From assembly GCA_944472135.2 (NCBI GenBank), contig OX235262.1, positions 53,788,440-53,852,439 of the forward strand: a stretch of DNA of 64,000 bases. Direction: 5' to 3'. The translations under genes were made by a program, and so were the position numbers. Below the pieces are notes generated by a model, which worked only from the letters and a program-made list of their open reading frames with translations, made no database searches and was not told the DNA's origin. Shown one piece after another: positions 21,545-34,000 of the stretch. Numbering within the stretch: the stretch's first letter is position 1; each line of letters begins with the position of its first letter. Origin of the DNA: Trichobilharzia regenti (lineage: Eukaryota; Platyhelminthes; Trematoda; Strigeidida; Schistosomatidae).

Positions 21545-21765
21545 AGGTGTCCGTAGCTTAATAGTTTTTGAGCTCGCCTTGTAACCGGAAGGTCCTGGGT
21601 TATAACCTCAGTGGGTGCGTACTGATGAAGAGTCCCAGACTATGGCGAAACAGCTGTCGATTGCTCTCTAGTGGTTTTCTGATGGTCCTCCAACCTATGT
21701 CAGTTCATGATGAAATCCTTTAACCAACCAAATAAATCCCTGCAAACCAATACTTGGAAATATTC
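21545..21765 (+). mobile_element. Hammerhead SINE, full length (plus)
   Basis: Head: GTCCGTAGCTTAATAGTTTTTGAGCTCGCCTTGTAACCGG with a decayed B box (GGTTATAACC). Ribozyme block 21623-21660: GTACTG-ATGAAGA-GTCC, then GGCGAAACAGCTGTC. Position C3 of the CUGANGA box is A when stem I is paired as GUACUG, and stem II has lost a G. The 3' body runs through TCAGTTCATGATGAAATCC to CAAACCAATACTTGG. Confidence 0.82.
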
Positions 21766-21859
21766 TTTTCGATGGCATTATCATTAGGTTCTATATTTAT
21801 ATGATCAAAATAACTCAAAGACGAAGTACTTAAGCTAGCCACCTATTATTATATCTGAT

Positions 21860-21950
21860 GCTCGCTAGTGACTTGTTACAGGACGGAGCTTCCTTGAGTT
21901 CTAGTGATAAGTCGTCACCAGTGAGGTACATTTAGTTGGGATTGAGGATG
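21860..21950 (+). repeat. Copy of the arm sequence of the 54-kb foldback
   Basis: Shares GATGCTCGCTAGTGAC, TGAGTTCTAGTG and CGTCACCAGTGAGGTACA with the right arm of the foldback (54070-54150). It lies just past a hammerhead SINE, as it does there, so this sequence may be a 3' extension of some SINE copies. Confidence 0.55.
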
Positions 21951-22019
21951 AGTTTCCCGCCGATAACATTGGTTGGTGGTCTCACTAAATTACGAATTGG
22001 TAGAGGTTAGAATTCAAGG

Positions 22020-22200
22020 GCCCGATGGCAGGGTTTTATACGAGCTTGCACTGTAAGTGGAAGGTCCTAGGTTTGAACCTTAGTGGATGCGTACTACCGA
22101 TGATCCAAAAACTAGGATGAAGCAACTGCCCAGTTCTCCATGGTTTCCAAGGGTTCTCTAACTAATATCAATCTGTGGTCTGCTTCGGAAAACGTCACAA
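22020..22200 (+). mobile_element. Hammerhead SINE, diverged (plus)
   Basis: Head ATACGAGCTTGCACTGTAAGTGGAAGGTCC with B box GGTTTGAACC (22070-22079). The ribozyme block is badly altered: CCGATGATCC and AGGATGAAGC replace the CTGANGA and GACGAAAC boxes. The 3' body is CCAAGGGTTCTCTAACTAATATCAA. Confidence 0.7.
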
Positions 22201-23684
22201 TAATCCTTACAAATCAACTCTTGAATTTGAAGTCATTCATATTGACCATTGCTCTAATAACTCAGTTTTTGGTGCTCAGGAACACCTACCAGTGTAGCTA
22301 AATAAAGGTGTTATTAAGATCGTCAACGGTTTTATGTTAGATCACCTTGTCTAAACAGGTCATTATTTTGTATTGAAAAATATGTCTTTAGTATATATCT
22401 GGTGTTGAGTAGATTACTAAAGGCCTCTAGATACTGTAGACTTTAAACAGCAGAGGCCATTGTAATTCACTAACGTCAACCGGAGCTCTGCGTGCAAAAG
22501 AAACAGATCCTAACACTGTTTCTACCGTAGCTTCCTGTCGAACCTGTAAATTCACTAATTCTGTGTGCCCTCTCCTAAATTATCTAATATTCAGTTTAGT
22601 GTTATGTTAATATATATTATCATTTCTTCTGGTGCTTTTGAAATGTCATCTATCAACGCTATTGATTGAATTTAATTTAAAATATCAATATTATTAGTAA
22701 CAATAACTTTTTTCGCTATTATGGTCGCAATAGCTGTAGGATCTGATGACAAATTCATTGAAAAGTGTATTCTTTGTTCATTCATTCATCAGTTTTTTAA
22801 ATAATTGTTTTTCTGAAAAAGAACTAAATTATACTGCATTTTATTACACTGTATTGATTTCTGTAGTTCTGCATACTCGACTTTAATTAGTGATGTAATT
22901 TTTGGACAAATTGATGTGTTGTTGTTAGCTTCTAATGGTTAAAGAATTGTTTTTCTATCCGGTAAAGTGTGTTTGATTTTAAAGTGTTTTCAGGTGATTC
23001 TGAATTGTTCAAGTTTTGCTTTTGAAGTAGTGGTCGATTTTGAGAAGAAAAACATTTGTCTTTTGCTTTTGGACACTGAACCCTTTCTCAAATAGTTTTT
23101 CATGTATTGGGTGATAACCGAAAGTAAGGTTTAAAGCAGCAGACTTCATAATATACCGGTATTCACGAGTAATACTCAAATAATTACTATATCCAGTGGG
23201 GAAATATAAATTATAGTTCTCAGTAAAACTATATTCCAGTGGTAGTTTTTGTTATCAGTAGTCATGATTACAGTGAAACGATGACCTGGTTAACAGTTGT
23301 GTCTTTTGTCTGATACAGTACCAAATTAATAATTATAGACAACTAGTGATCCTCAACTTTGCTTCACTACTAACTCATTACTAGCCCACCATCCAAAGGT
23401 TTCTTTCCACAGACTCACCATCAGTCCTTTTAACTCAGGAATATTACCGGTTCGTGGATATTTTACATTCACTGTGAATTAGCACATCAGGTTTAGGCGT
23501 CATCCTACAAATGCGTAGGTTAGCTACTAACCGAGTCTTTTCCCACCTTCGTGTTAAGAAGTGGTGAGCTTTTGGGATTCTTCAAAAGGACTCATATCAG
23601 TTTAGAAACGCTGACCTGCAATAGTCGTAACTGTTTTCTGCACATTTATGTCAGTGTTGTAAAAAGTTATATTTCCCTATTCGA
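22201..23684. other. Non-coding stretch
   Basis: No gene or recognised repeat. AT-rich with many short frames. Confidence 0.5.
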
Positions 23685-23830
23685 TCATTGATTGATATCA
23701 GTTAAGGAACGAATAAAGACCAAGCGGAACTGGACAACTATTTCTTCTTAGTTTTGTACTCTTCAATAGCATGCACCCATGTCCCCACTTAAGATCGAAC
23801 TCAAGAATTCAGGTCATGAGGCAGAAATTA
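23685..23830 (-). mobile_element. Hammerhead SINE, diverged (minus)
   Basis: Plus-strand blocks TGATATCAGTTAAGGAAC, ACTGGACAACTATTTCTTCTTAGTTTTGTACTCTTCAATAG and a decayed B-box complement at 23790-23802 give the reverse complement of the family. The GAAA box is present but CTGANGA is altered. Confidence 0.66.
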
Positions 23831-25507
23831 ATTAAATGCTCACTAGTAACTGACTACACGAAGAAATTGCTTGGTCTTCAAGTGAGAAGTCGTGTACAGT
23901 GGGGTTCATCACAGAACAAATACTGTCAGATAGAGCTTCCATTAAATCTCGCCAAAATCTTCAACTGACATAGTTTGAAATTCAGGTGCTACTGAATTCT
24001 ATCCCGGTAGCAAAATGGGCAACAACCCCGCTCTGCAACAATAAGTTCTTACGTTTTATCTCAAGTGGGGTCATGGGTGGTTACCACTGAAGAGTCAGAA
24101 ACAAGGAGAATGATTACTGATATTCACGTGACTCATTTATTTCACAGTTCAGTTTCTGTGTCTTCGACTATCAAAAGATATGTGGATATCTGATAATATA
24201 TGGGGAAAAGCAGCCGCCCAATACCATCTGCCCTTTAATGTCTGTCAAACTAGTATCAGTCAGTGATCAAATCTGAAATAAATTAAACCCTTACAAACTT
24301 ACTTATAAAAGTTCACATTTTGTTTTATCTGAGTAGATTGTCAGATATCCATATCACAGAGATTCTAGACTAATCAATGGTTTCAGACGGCTAAGCCTAA
24401 TACGCAGAATACTATACACTGTAACCGGCAATGAACTATAGAAATCAGTTGGGCAACACGATTGTTTATTCTTCAGACGACAACGAAACGAATTTACTGT
24501 GGTTAATCAATGCCACATTTTCTAATCGTATTTCTCCTTACTTCTGCCAACCAGTACACGATTAAGCAGCGACACTCTTCTTATCTCCCGCCAATATGGA
24601 AACCAGTTCAAACAAACAGATGATTCAATGTTCAGCAGCATTGGGTATCTGTTTGTGTTAGTGACATCATTCAGCATCATGAAATCATTTAACTTATAAC
24701 AACTAATCATTCCACTTCTTAATTAATTACTCATCCTAATAGCTTAATTCTTCTTTGAAACAATGTGATGTTAACCATTTCCATAAGCACTTGTTACATC
24801 CCATACAAATCGTTTTCTAAGACAGAGGAGAAATATTCATTCCCCTGTGATCGGCAGATATCATTTAGACAGTCAGCAGCACGCGGGTATTTCTAAATGG
24901 TAGGCCTTCTCCATGGTTAGGATTACACAAAGAAAAGAGGACTGTTCAGTTTGCAACTTCATCGGCTACCGCACCCGGCTAAATTTCTATTCGAATTTCA
25001 CTGTCATCTAATGCCATCGTACCCCTTGCTGTCATAAATAACTCCATAATTTTGAGCTAATTTATGTGATTTGAGTTTTCTGCTTCTCAAAAACTCTAAA
25101 TTTCATGATTCAAAACCTCTTCCAAAAAACCACATCTTGATTTCACGTCCTTTAGCAAGAAATTAGAAGTTCCAAAATGAAGTGTGTTATCTCTATCCTT
25201 CACATCATAAACAATGTTATATTGTGAAAATTCGCCAGACTAACTGAGTGCTGTGGATAATCATTCCATTTTTCACTCTGGCAATCTGCAGTACACGCAG
25301 GTTTTAACAGTTATCAATAGTCGAAATGAATCTGATTATATGATAAAAACACAATGGGAAGATTTCATACACAAAAGTTGTAAACTTATGCACTTCACGA
25401 GTAAAACGCAATTGGCGACTGAAATGTTAAACTTCAAAAATGGATTAAATTGTTTTTGTGTCCGTCATTGTAAACTCTCAATGCCTCACGTGTATCTATG
25501 GTGGCGG
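23831..25507. other. Non-coding stretch
   Basis: No supported exon. The 87-codon frame at 25253-25516 lacks splice sites and runs into the long inverted repeat. Confidence 0.5.
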
Positions 25508-25789
25508 ATCTGCTAACCTTATTTAGCTGATCTGAAAATTTCAACGATTGTTGATTTCACAAATTTTCAACAATCAACATCACAAAGTGAAGACCTCCAC
25601 TATTTATTACATTCAAGTTTGACTACTACTATCTGTTTCAATAGTACGATAGTTTATAGTGTTTTTACTCTCTTCATACGAAAACCAGTGCCTTCTCAGT
25701 TTGTATCAATCACATAAAATACTGTACTGACAGTATATCATCCTGAGAGACTCAATCAAATTGTAATTTCACTGAAACTGCTTAGAAAC
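25508..25789 (+). repeat. Left arm of a long inverted repeat
   Basis: About 280 bp that reappear as the reverse complement at 26797-27072 with only scattered differences. The main one is an extra 8 bp (TGTTGATT) in this arm near 25545. Landmarks: CAATCAACATCACAAAGTGAAGACCTCCACT and TACTGACAGTATATCATCCTGAGAGACTC. No open frame is conserved. Confidence 0.9.
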
Positions 25790-26796
25790 ATGTATTTTGG
25801 AGTGGATCTGGGAAAAGCAGTTCCTAACATTTTGGTGAGCAAGAACTATAAATTTACACTGGGTACCCATTGTATACAATTTTTTACTGATAGCTGGTGA
25901 TGAGAACCCATGAAATAAAAGATGAGCTCTTTACATCCTGTAAATATTTTCATTTTCTCTCTGTTCAAAATGTGTCGAAGAATTCAAAACAATTCACAAT
26001 TGTAGAAGTATTTATTTATAGGCTGAAAACTAATTCTTTTAAAGAATTATTAAGGTCTGTAATCATATACACTGGAATGAAGTGAAATATTTTATTAGAA
26101 TACACTTATGTTGATGCAGAATTCAGATCTAGTGTTTTGAGTAACGTATAAAAATTAAATTTTTCATGTTGGTCACTATTTATTTGTTTCGACTGACTTT
26201 TTTTATTTCACTGTTGATGTCTTTATCAGTGTAATAATAAATTAAAGCTTACAGAATCGAAGTTCACACATTTTCTTTATACCATCGCATTCCCAAATAA
26301 ACATAGGGCTTCAAGCTTGAGACTTGAAGTTTCAGTAGCAGTGGTGTCTTTTTACGGAGTGGAGTCGCTAGCCTTGAGTCCAACCTTCGTTTATTTTCCA
26401 GACTATTAGAGACTTAGGGAGGTGAAGGTGTACACCGGTCGGGAACCAAACTCCGAACCACATGCATGGTTGGCCAGCACTCTACTGCTGAACTATCAAC
26501 GCTGCTTACACATGGTCATCTGATAATACTTCATCTGTGTGAGGTAATTCTGCCTAGATTTCCAAGTAAATGAACCAATAAATATAATAGAAATGTATGG
26601 ATTCTTGTATATGATAAGTGTAAAGACATCATGTGATAATATATTGTGAGAAGTGTTGTTCGCAATTGTGATGACAATATTAATTTGTAGAATAGTGACT
26701 TTTGATCCACGTAAATATTTTAGTAAGACGTGAGGCATTATCCATCTCTTGATCACAGATAATTCCGACACGGCAATGATTCATAGGGAACACAGT
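25790..26796. other. Spacer between the inverted-repeat arms
   Basis: About 1 kb, AT-rich, with one minus-strand SINE-A at 26290-26506 and no transposase-like frame. Confidence 0.6.
26290..26506 (-). mobile_element. tRNA-derived SINE-A (minus)
   Basis: Reverse-complement body: AACATAGGGCTTCAAGC, GACTTGAAGTTTCAGTAGCAGTGG, GTCGCTAGCC; head complement ending ACTCTACTGCTGAACTATCAACGC. It lies inside the spacer of the long inverted repeat. Confidence 0.78.
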
Positions 26797-27072
26797 GTTT
26801 CTAAGCAGTTTCAGTGAAATTACAATTTGATTGAGTCTCTCAGGATGATATACTGTCAGTACAGTATTTTATGTGATTGATACAAACTGAGAAGGCTCTG
26901 GTTTTCGTATGAAGAGAGAAGAAACACTATAAACTATCGTACTACTGAAACAGATAGTAGTAGTCAAACTTGAATGTAATAAATAGTGGAGGTCTTCACT
27001 TTGTGATGTTGATTGTTGAAAATTTGTGAAATCGTTGAAATTTTTAGATTAGTTATATGAGGTTAGCACTTT
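26797..27072 (-). repeat. Right arm of the long inverted repeat
   Basis: Reverse complement of 25508-25789. The outer end is GAGGTTAGCA, matching TGCTAACCTT on the left. The arms stay alike up to the point where a different SINE begins at 27080. Confidence 0.9.
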
Positions 27073-27079
27073 TGTTTAC

Positions 27080-27281
27080 ATCTAGCACAGTGGTTAGGAC
27101 TCTCGTTGACTATGCACATGGTCTGAGGTTCGATCCTCTGCCGACGCACATTTGATATCTATGGTCGGCCTGAAAAATTTGGACTACCGATATCCATGCT
27201 GAAAATTCCATACTTGTACCAAAACTACAGTGTGGAATCAAGCTGTAATCAAAAGAAAAAAATAAAAAATAAAATAAAATT
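27080..27281 (+). mobile_element. tRNA-derived SINE-B
   Basis: Head: GCACAGTGGTTAGGACTCTCG and B box GGTTCGATCCTC, the same tRNA type as SINE-A. The body differs: GATATCTATGGTCGGCCTG, AATTCCATACTTGTACCAAAA, GTGTGGAATCAAGCTGTAATC, then an A-rich tail with AAATA units. Same type as 35198-35394. Confidence 0.85.
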
Positions 27282-27724
27282 ACCCAGTCTTTTTGAAATT
27301 AGTACGTTAACATGAATTCGTCTGGCATGCAGTTGAATTTATTATGAGTGGACTTTAGTGGTTATTAAAAAATATATTCTGGATATAAACACGGAATAAT
27401 GGGTGGTTAACCGTACTTTGATTAGTCTATTGCACTTACTAGGAACCTTTTCCTTCAAGTCAGATCTCATAACAAGAATTCGATATTTTACTGTACAATG
27501 TGATTCAGTAATGATTGAGTATACTTGTGTGCCAGATAAACGATTTTGGTGACAGTTATTTTTATCTATGATCTCCATGGTTCAGTCACTATCATCCTGA
27601 GAAGCATAATTAACTAAAACACCAGTTCAAATTTCTTAACTATTCGCAGAGGAATTCCCATGGTCATAGTCTTGTGTACACAATTATATGTAACTACGTA
27701 CAGTGAACATCATTTGAACTTCAC

Positions 27725-28205
27725 GCGGAACGGATGATGTCAAAGCCAGGCAGAATCACAAAGGCGAACTATGCCGTCGTCAAACTGAAACCAGTCTGGA
27801 AATCTCCTGCACTGTAATTAGTCAGCATAAACAATAAGATTTTGATTTTCAACACAAATGTGAAGTGAGTCAGTCAGTTTTCAATACGGGTCGGAAATCT
27901 GCAATCTGTGTCACGTAAAGGATTTCCAACAGCTGGCTGCAGACTTTCATCAACAGCTGGCTCCATACTGAATATTAAATGGCCAGGAAGAATTAGAAAA
28001 CCAACCAAGAGTCGATCGTTGAACAAATATGTAGGAGAAAATGGAGACGGATTGGGCATACATTGAGAAGGCTGTAGCATAACATCGCATGCCAGGGCAT
28101 TGCTCGAAAGGAATCCGAATTGGAATCGACGAGTGGGTTGTCGGTGCGAGGGTGACTTGGAGGAGATCATGTGAGTTGGAGGAAGAGATGAGAGGTTATG
28201 TCACC
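27725..28205 (+). mobile_element. RTE-B relic, 3' part
   Basis: Decayed plus-strand reading: GATGATGTCAAAGCCAGGCAG (DDVKARQ), TTGATTTTCAACACAAATGTGAAG (DFQHKCEV), the QTFINSWL region near 27945-27965, then AGAAAATGGAGACGGATTGGGCATACATTGAGAAG (RKWRRIGHTLRR) at 28034-28068 and the DxGG-type end near 28150. Frameshifts throughout. Confidence 0.77.
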
Positions 28206-29974
28206 TCTCTCTTTCTAACTTCATATATCAATTATTTGTTAATACTGTATACAGCTTTTTTGTTTAGAGCCTTTCCCTTATTCACTTTTATTGAGAAAAT
28301 ATCTTTATGACTATAAAAAAAATGTTAAAGGATGCCTAAAAATAATTCTAAACCAATAGTTGTTGCTACTAATACACTGCTGTCATCTGTAATCTAGAAG
28401 ATGATAAGCGTAACCACAAAACATAACTGTACTGAACACCTCTGTATTTCAACCCAGTAGAACTAAGTTTCGTGGTTGTTGATAGCTATAAGCAACTGGT
28501 TTTCCACTGCTAGCCACTATCAACCACATAATGCCTTCAGTGTTTTAGCAGTAAATAACACCCCTAAATTACTAGTCTACGGTAACTTACAATGCATATT
28601 GGATTCAGACCTTTACTGTCTAAGTTGAATTTTTCAGCTAAAGGTATGCAGCCAAGAGTTTCCACTTTTGAAGCATGCTGTCATGTTACATTCGGCAGCC
28701 GATGTTAGATCTCTAGCCAGTTACATAATCGTTATCACTCTACGCTGGTTGTCCCGAAATTTATCTTAAATCTTAGACGATCAAATTGTTGCTTTCATTC
28801 CTCTTTAGTCTAAGAATAACCACTACTCAGAGGATTAGAGGATAAACACTTGCTTTTGCTTATAAGGTATCTCACATAGTCGTCGACTTTCTCCATCCTC
28901 AGAAGCGCAGTTAGGCTACCACAAAACCGGCATTAAAATAAAAAACAGGAAGAAGTGGCAGGAAAGAACACGAATATTATAGAGGATAGTATTCAGTAAT
29001 AAGAGTTTTTCAGGGTCGATTAAACTAACATAAAAGAGGCAGCAACTGGTTATTATGACAAAGTTGAATCAATGAAATACTCTATCATTATTATCACTAT
29101 CACTATTGTCATTCATATTATTCCCTCGGGTTCTGTAAGGACGGACAAGCTTATTTGTTAGCCATGAAGTCGTGATTTATGCATATACTGATATGATAAC
29201 CTTATTCGACAGTTTTATACTTGAAAAAACACTCGAGGAAGTAATAAAAATATACCCAGTGAACTGTGGAAACAAAATCTAACACTTGATATGCAAATTT
29301 ATAAGTCTACACTTGTTAAGTTTATATGTGATTTCAAATTAAATTCATTGAAAGGTGTATATAGAAAATAATTTTCTGAGCTTTCCGTCTGTTGTTATTT
29401 CCTTGAATACTTCAGTCTATAAATTACTGCTCTTATGCATTCCTTGAGTTCCGAGTGAAACAGAAAGCATCATTGCCATACCTCTGTTGCACTTGTTTGT
29501 ATTTTATCACCCTTGATATGCCCATCAATAACTTGGCTGGAAAATAGGTTTGTTTTAAAGATTTATAAACAGATAACTATCGGATTTATCCCTTGTAACG
29601 CCTACGTTATTGCTCTGTGTACACATGATTTCTTTCCTATGTACACTATTTTTTCTTTGTTTATATATACTCTTTTCTGTTTTATCTTCCTGTTTGCTGT
29701 TGGTGAAGTAGCAAAGCATGGTATCTGGTAAGCTGTTGTTTAACTTTTACGGCTGACAAGACATACTCATTATAATCGGGACTGTATCTAAGTCGAGAGT
29801 CTATAGTGATTCGATCAAGCAATTGCGAAATATAAGTGCTTTCAGCTAGATGCGTGGCTGATCACAAGCTTTCATTCCCACCTCATGTGATAAGCATTCC
29901 TGTGGGGTCTCGAACAATATGATTGTATAGTTTTTCGTTAGATATTACATAAGTAAACATTGTACACAACTTCT
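28206..29974. other. Non-coding stretch with an Sm-alpha-like scrap
   Basis: Near 28495-28525 the words TTCCACTGCTAGCCACTATCAACCA match the 3' part of Sm-alpha (compare 58490-58520). No ribozyme core is present there. Nothing else is recognised. Confidence 0.5.
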
Positions 29975-30225
29975 TTTTAAAACGATTCATCGTAAAATAC
30001 ACATAACTTTGAGACACGATAATAATATAACATACTGCTCGTCTCTTAGTCTTCTCACGAAACTATACTGCCTACTTGTTTCACTACTAACCATTTTGTA
30101 TCCTTAGGAATTCGCAGGAGCCTTTCATCCACATCTGAAGACTATTGTACAACCGATACACAGCGTCATTAATATATGTGTAGAACGTGGGCACTGTGGT
30201 AGTATGTAATTCCATAATAATTTGT
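29975..30225 (+). repeat. Dispersed repeat R, plus copy
   Basis: Matches the reverse complement of 13240-13515: AACGATTCATCGTAAA, GAAACTATACTGCCTACTTG, GGAATTCGCAGGAGCC, CATCTGAAGACTATTGTACAACC. It is broken at 30226 by an inverted-repeat element; related sequence follows at 30690-30790. Confidence 0.72.
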
Positions 30226-30677
30226 TTATTAGATATATCACACAGTGAAACAGTATTATTTACTGGATGACGTTTCGAACACAATTTATTGTTCATAATC
30301 ATATCAGTTATAATCACATGAGCAAATAGTTCAGCTATAGCACTATATGCAGTTACACATAACCGTACACTAGGATAGGATAATATGACAATTTTAAAAT
30401 ATAATGTAAAAGGGTAAAGAGAGAAACCGATAACGTAAGCTTTTTCTACCCAATCAACTGCAAACATGTGTAATAGAAATAATTCAAAGCTTATCCAGCA
30501 AGACATGTGGAAAATTCTACTAAGCCTAGATGACGAATAGGAAAGAACAAAGGAAACTATAAAACTCAAGTTTCGAAGTTATGTGGTTGTAACTGATGTG
30601 ATTATAAGCAATTAATTGTGTTCGAAAAATTGTCATTCAGTAAATAATACTGTTTCACTGTGTAATATACCCAATAA
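30226..30677. mobile_element. 450-bp inverted-repeat element (MITE/foldback-like)
   Basis: Terminal inverted repeats of ~92-95 bp: left 30226-30317 and right 30583-30677, sharing CACAGTGAAACAGTATTATTTACTG, TTCGAACACAATT and ATCAGTTA. The interior is ~265 bp of AT-rich DNA without transposase. A related single arm is at 31645-31735 (AACTGGATGACGTTCAGAAAACAATTTAT). The superfamily is not known. A 160-codon minus frame across it is incidental. Confidence 0.75.
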
Positions 30678-30689
30678 GTAAATGAATAT

Positions 30690-30790
30690 GGAGGTGCACA
30701 GCTTCCATTAGTGAACGTCAACCCCAATGGTACAGGCTTCTGTGGATTTTATCATAATAATTTGTAGCAGCGTACTTTAGCCGTATCATC
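30690..30790 (+). repeat. Repeat R, downstream part
   Basis: GCACAGCTTCCATTAGTG, GGCTTCTGTGGATTTTATCATAATAATTTGTA and ATCATCAAGTTACCATT match the reverse complement of 13240-13340. It partly overlaps in content with 30140-30225, so R is locally duplicated around the inverted-repeat element. Confidence 0.62.
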
Positions 30791-30803
30791 AAGTTACCAT
30801 TGT

Positions 30804-31036
30804 GCGTCGGTGGTACAGAGGTTAGAAGTCTCGCCGATCGTGTACACGGTCCGGGGTTCAATCCCCGGCCACGGATGTACTCCTTTACCTCGTTAAGCCA
30901 GTAGTGATAGTGGTAAAGCAGAAAGGTTGGGCATGAGGCTAGCAACCCCATCCTGTAAAAATAAACACTCCTAGAGAAACTTCAAGCCTCTAGCGTGAAG
31001 CTCTATGTTCCACTGAGAACGTGAAGGAATAAAAAC
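30804..31036 (+). mobile_element. tRNA-derived SINE-A, full length
   Basis: Head GCGTCGGTGGTACAGAGGTTAG and B box CCGGGGTTCAATCCCCGG (30851-30868), a nearly perfect T-arm. Body: ACTCCTTTACCTCG, GAAAGGTTGGGCATGAGG, CTAGCAACCCCATCCTGTA, GAAACTTCAAGCC, GTTCCACTGAGAACGTGAAGG, with an AATAAAAAC tail. Confidence 0.87.
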
Positions 31037-34000
31037 AATCAGGTATCGATTTATTTCTATAACTCGCGAACTGTACTCTTTATAATATGCTGTTTCAATA
31101 TTCTTTCATTAACTTTAATTTTTATTCTCTTATTCCGTTATCTTGTCACGTTTATTGATAACTCTCCTACATTCATATAAAAAGCAGTATAAAATAAATC
31201 AAACGTTTTCAGAAACTGCAAAATCGTAACTAAGCTAACTGTGGTAATGACAAAAGAAAAGAAAATCAATCTGACTGTGAAAATCAACTAACCTGTTAGA
31301 TCTTAGTTAAAGGAAGGATGTTGTTTCACATTTACATTTATTTCTATCTATTGATGCAGGGATACAGAAGTTATAGAAATGTGAGTCTGTTGACTATTTT
31401 TCTTTAGTTGTGCGGATTTATTGGAAAAAAGAAATGGGGAGAGGCTGGATAATTTGATTCCACTCAATGTTTAACGATTGAAAATGGTAGTCAGTCTGAA
31501 TTGTCCAAAATGAAATCAATGGTTTTTTAAATAGTTCCCTCAGATTCATTTCGGCATTTGTAAGTAAATTAATTGTTTTCTTTAGATGCCTTTTTACGTT
31601 GTAATTGTTCCGTCTGTACGTATTTAATAAATAGAAAGCCAGTGTTTTATTGGATGATTTTATGAGGTGTAAGACACTGCGATACAGTTTTAATAACTGG
31701 ATGACGTTCAGAAAACAATTTATCCCTCATAATCACAGCATATTCATGGAACCTGGTAACTACATGTAACTTTAGTCCCCACTGCCTTTTATATATCACA
31801 CGCCGTATATAGGCGTTGCTTCAGCCGATGTTTGATGTGGATCTAATTACCAAAATTTGATAATTAACCTTTCTCTCCAATTGACTATGATACTTGTCAA
31901 CACTGTTACCCTATCCCACTTTAATGCGTGATTGCATGCAAGTGAATACATTGCAGTGGCAGAGCTTTTTGTAGCTCTAGTTAACTTCTATGTTCCGATG
32001 ATCTGTTTGACCCTGATCTACTAGTTTAACTTATGTAATTGACTCCTCAATCATTGTAGGGTGTTTGTTGAATTATATAATTTTTCCGAATCGGATCTAT
32101 TGGGTCTTTAGGCTGACAAAGTTTACCTCTGAATGAGTCGGCTGGTTTATATGTCACTCTAGATTACAGCTTTATTTGGAGTCCTATTAAGATGCTTAAG
32201 ACCTGTGATGTTTCTTATTTATATTCGAATGCTATTGATGCTTTGATTCCCTCATTATTTAAATTATTTCATTGCTACTTTCATTTTCTTTATACGTCTT
32301 TATACATTTTTAAATAAGTTCGTCAACAATTCATGATAAGTCTAAAACTCAGGAGTTTCTGTGCAATGCAAATAAAAATTGTAATCCCTGTTCCCTTATA
32401 CCTGTGCTGTGCTAACTTCAAAAGAAAATCTAAGGTTTTGCTTTCACCTTACCCCCTTCTACAATCTGAGAGAAAGTATCCGGAGCTATAAAAGAAGGGA
32501 TGAATTAGAGTAGAAAAAAAATAATTCCCTATAACCCTATAATTTTCCACTTGCATTATTTTAAGTTGAGGAAACCTTTGTGGTGTAACTTGACTACTCC
32601 CCCAATGTTTCGTCTCTTCTGATATAGTCAGTTTTTGAATATGTCACATTTCTCTCTGCTAAACTTGTGCTCACTTTACACTTGAACGCTTTGAAGTAAT
32701 GTACACTTTTAGTTTGAGCAATTTGTGTTTTGGATGTAAGGTTACAAATATCATTATTGGACAAAAAAATTAGAATTTTTTGTAGCTTGCATAGCCTCTT
32801 TTTACGCTAGATTTCTTTGGTTGTCAGGCTGATAATTCTGATTCGCTTAACTTAACCGGTCCTAATAACCTTGATCTCTAAATTTTATACTGTATTGAAA
32901 ACCAGCAGTTAACGCTAGATATATGGATTAAAATTCACTTTTACCCGTGCAAAGTGACCTTATAATTTAGACAGTGATTTTCACAAGAAATTCAGTTTTT
33001 CAGGCGTTTAAAATATATATTATAGTGAGCAGTGACAATAACTTCAAGCGACTGGTACTTTATGTCATCTTCGACAGTTACAGGATCATTTTGGTTAATA
33101 TAAAATCTTCCTTATACAGTAACCGTAACGCAAAATTCTTCATCTCAAATTGCCGGTTAATTCTGTCAAGATGTAATATCAATAAGCCTAGTGTCTATAC
33201 CAGTCTAAAAATTCTAGTTTACAGACTAGTAACTAAGTGCGATTGAAATGCAGACTTTTTTAAGATTGTGATGCACGTAAATGATGCATAGAAGTCTTTA
33301 AAAAAAGGCTATCAGAAAGCTCCAATTTCAGTATCGATTTGTTGAAAAACGATATATAATTTTACTACTACTACAATTAGAAATTATGGGCTACAATTTA
33401 CCATCTTCATTTAAACATTATTTACTCTTCTTTTTTTATAAATGTGGTGTAAAAGTTAATCAATATTTGTAAAGAATAAATGTACTCAACTAAGGAATAG
33501 AAAGCCTTGCTTAACGCCATTTGATAACATCAATGTGAACTCTATCACAAAGTGACAAACTAGAGAGAGTAAGTAAAAACCAAGAAAAGTTCAACATCTA
33601 TTTCATCCTAATTTTTTAGAAATTATTTATTAGTGCACTTTTAACATGTAGAAAGAAAACGCCATCAAGATAATGAATGAAAACACTGAGTTCTTCACAC
33701 TAGTTTGCAACTGAAACTCTTCATAATTCTGTTTAACTGACCATATAAAGGCACTGCCGCCAGTGAGTTTTATCAGTGAACTTTGCAATGAAGCCTTTAA
33801 CGAGCAGTCTAACAGTGATTTTTATTCACTGACAAAAAAATGTGAGTTAGTTCTATTTCATTTCGAGTACACGATGCTATTTAAACATGAAACTTGGGTT
33901 TACTAAAATCTTCAATCTTCTTTATATGATTTCCAGAGATAGACCTTGTTGCATTACACTGTAAGATATGACAAGTAAATAATAAAATAATCAGGAAATT

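Noticed and set aside
30087..30569. 160-codon minus-strand frame with hydrophobic segments
   Set aside because: It runs across repeat R and the inverted-repeat element, whose other copies do not keep the frame.
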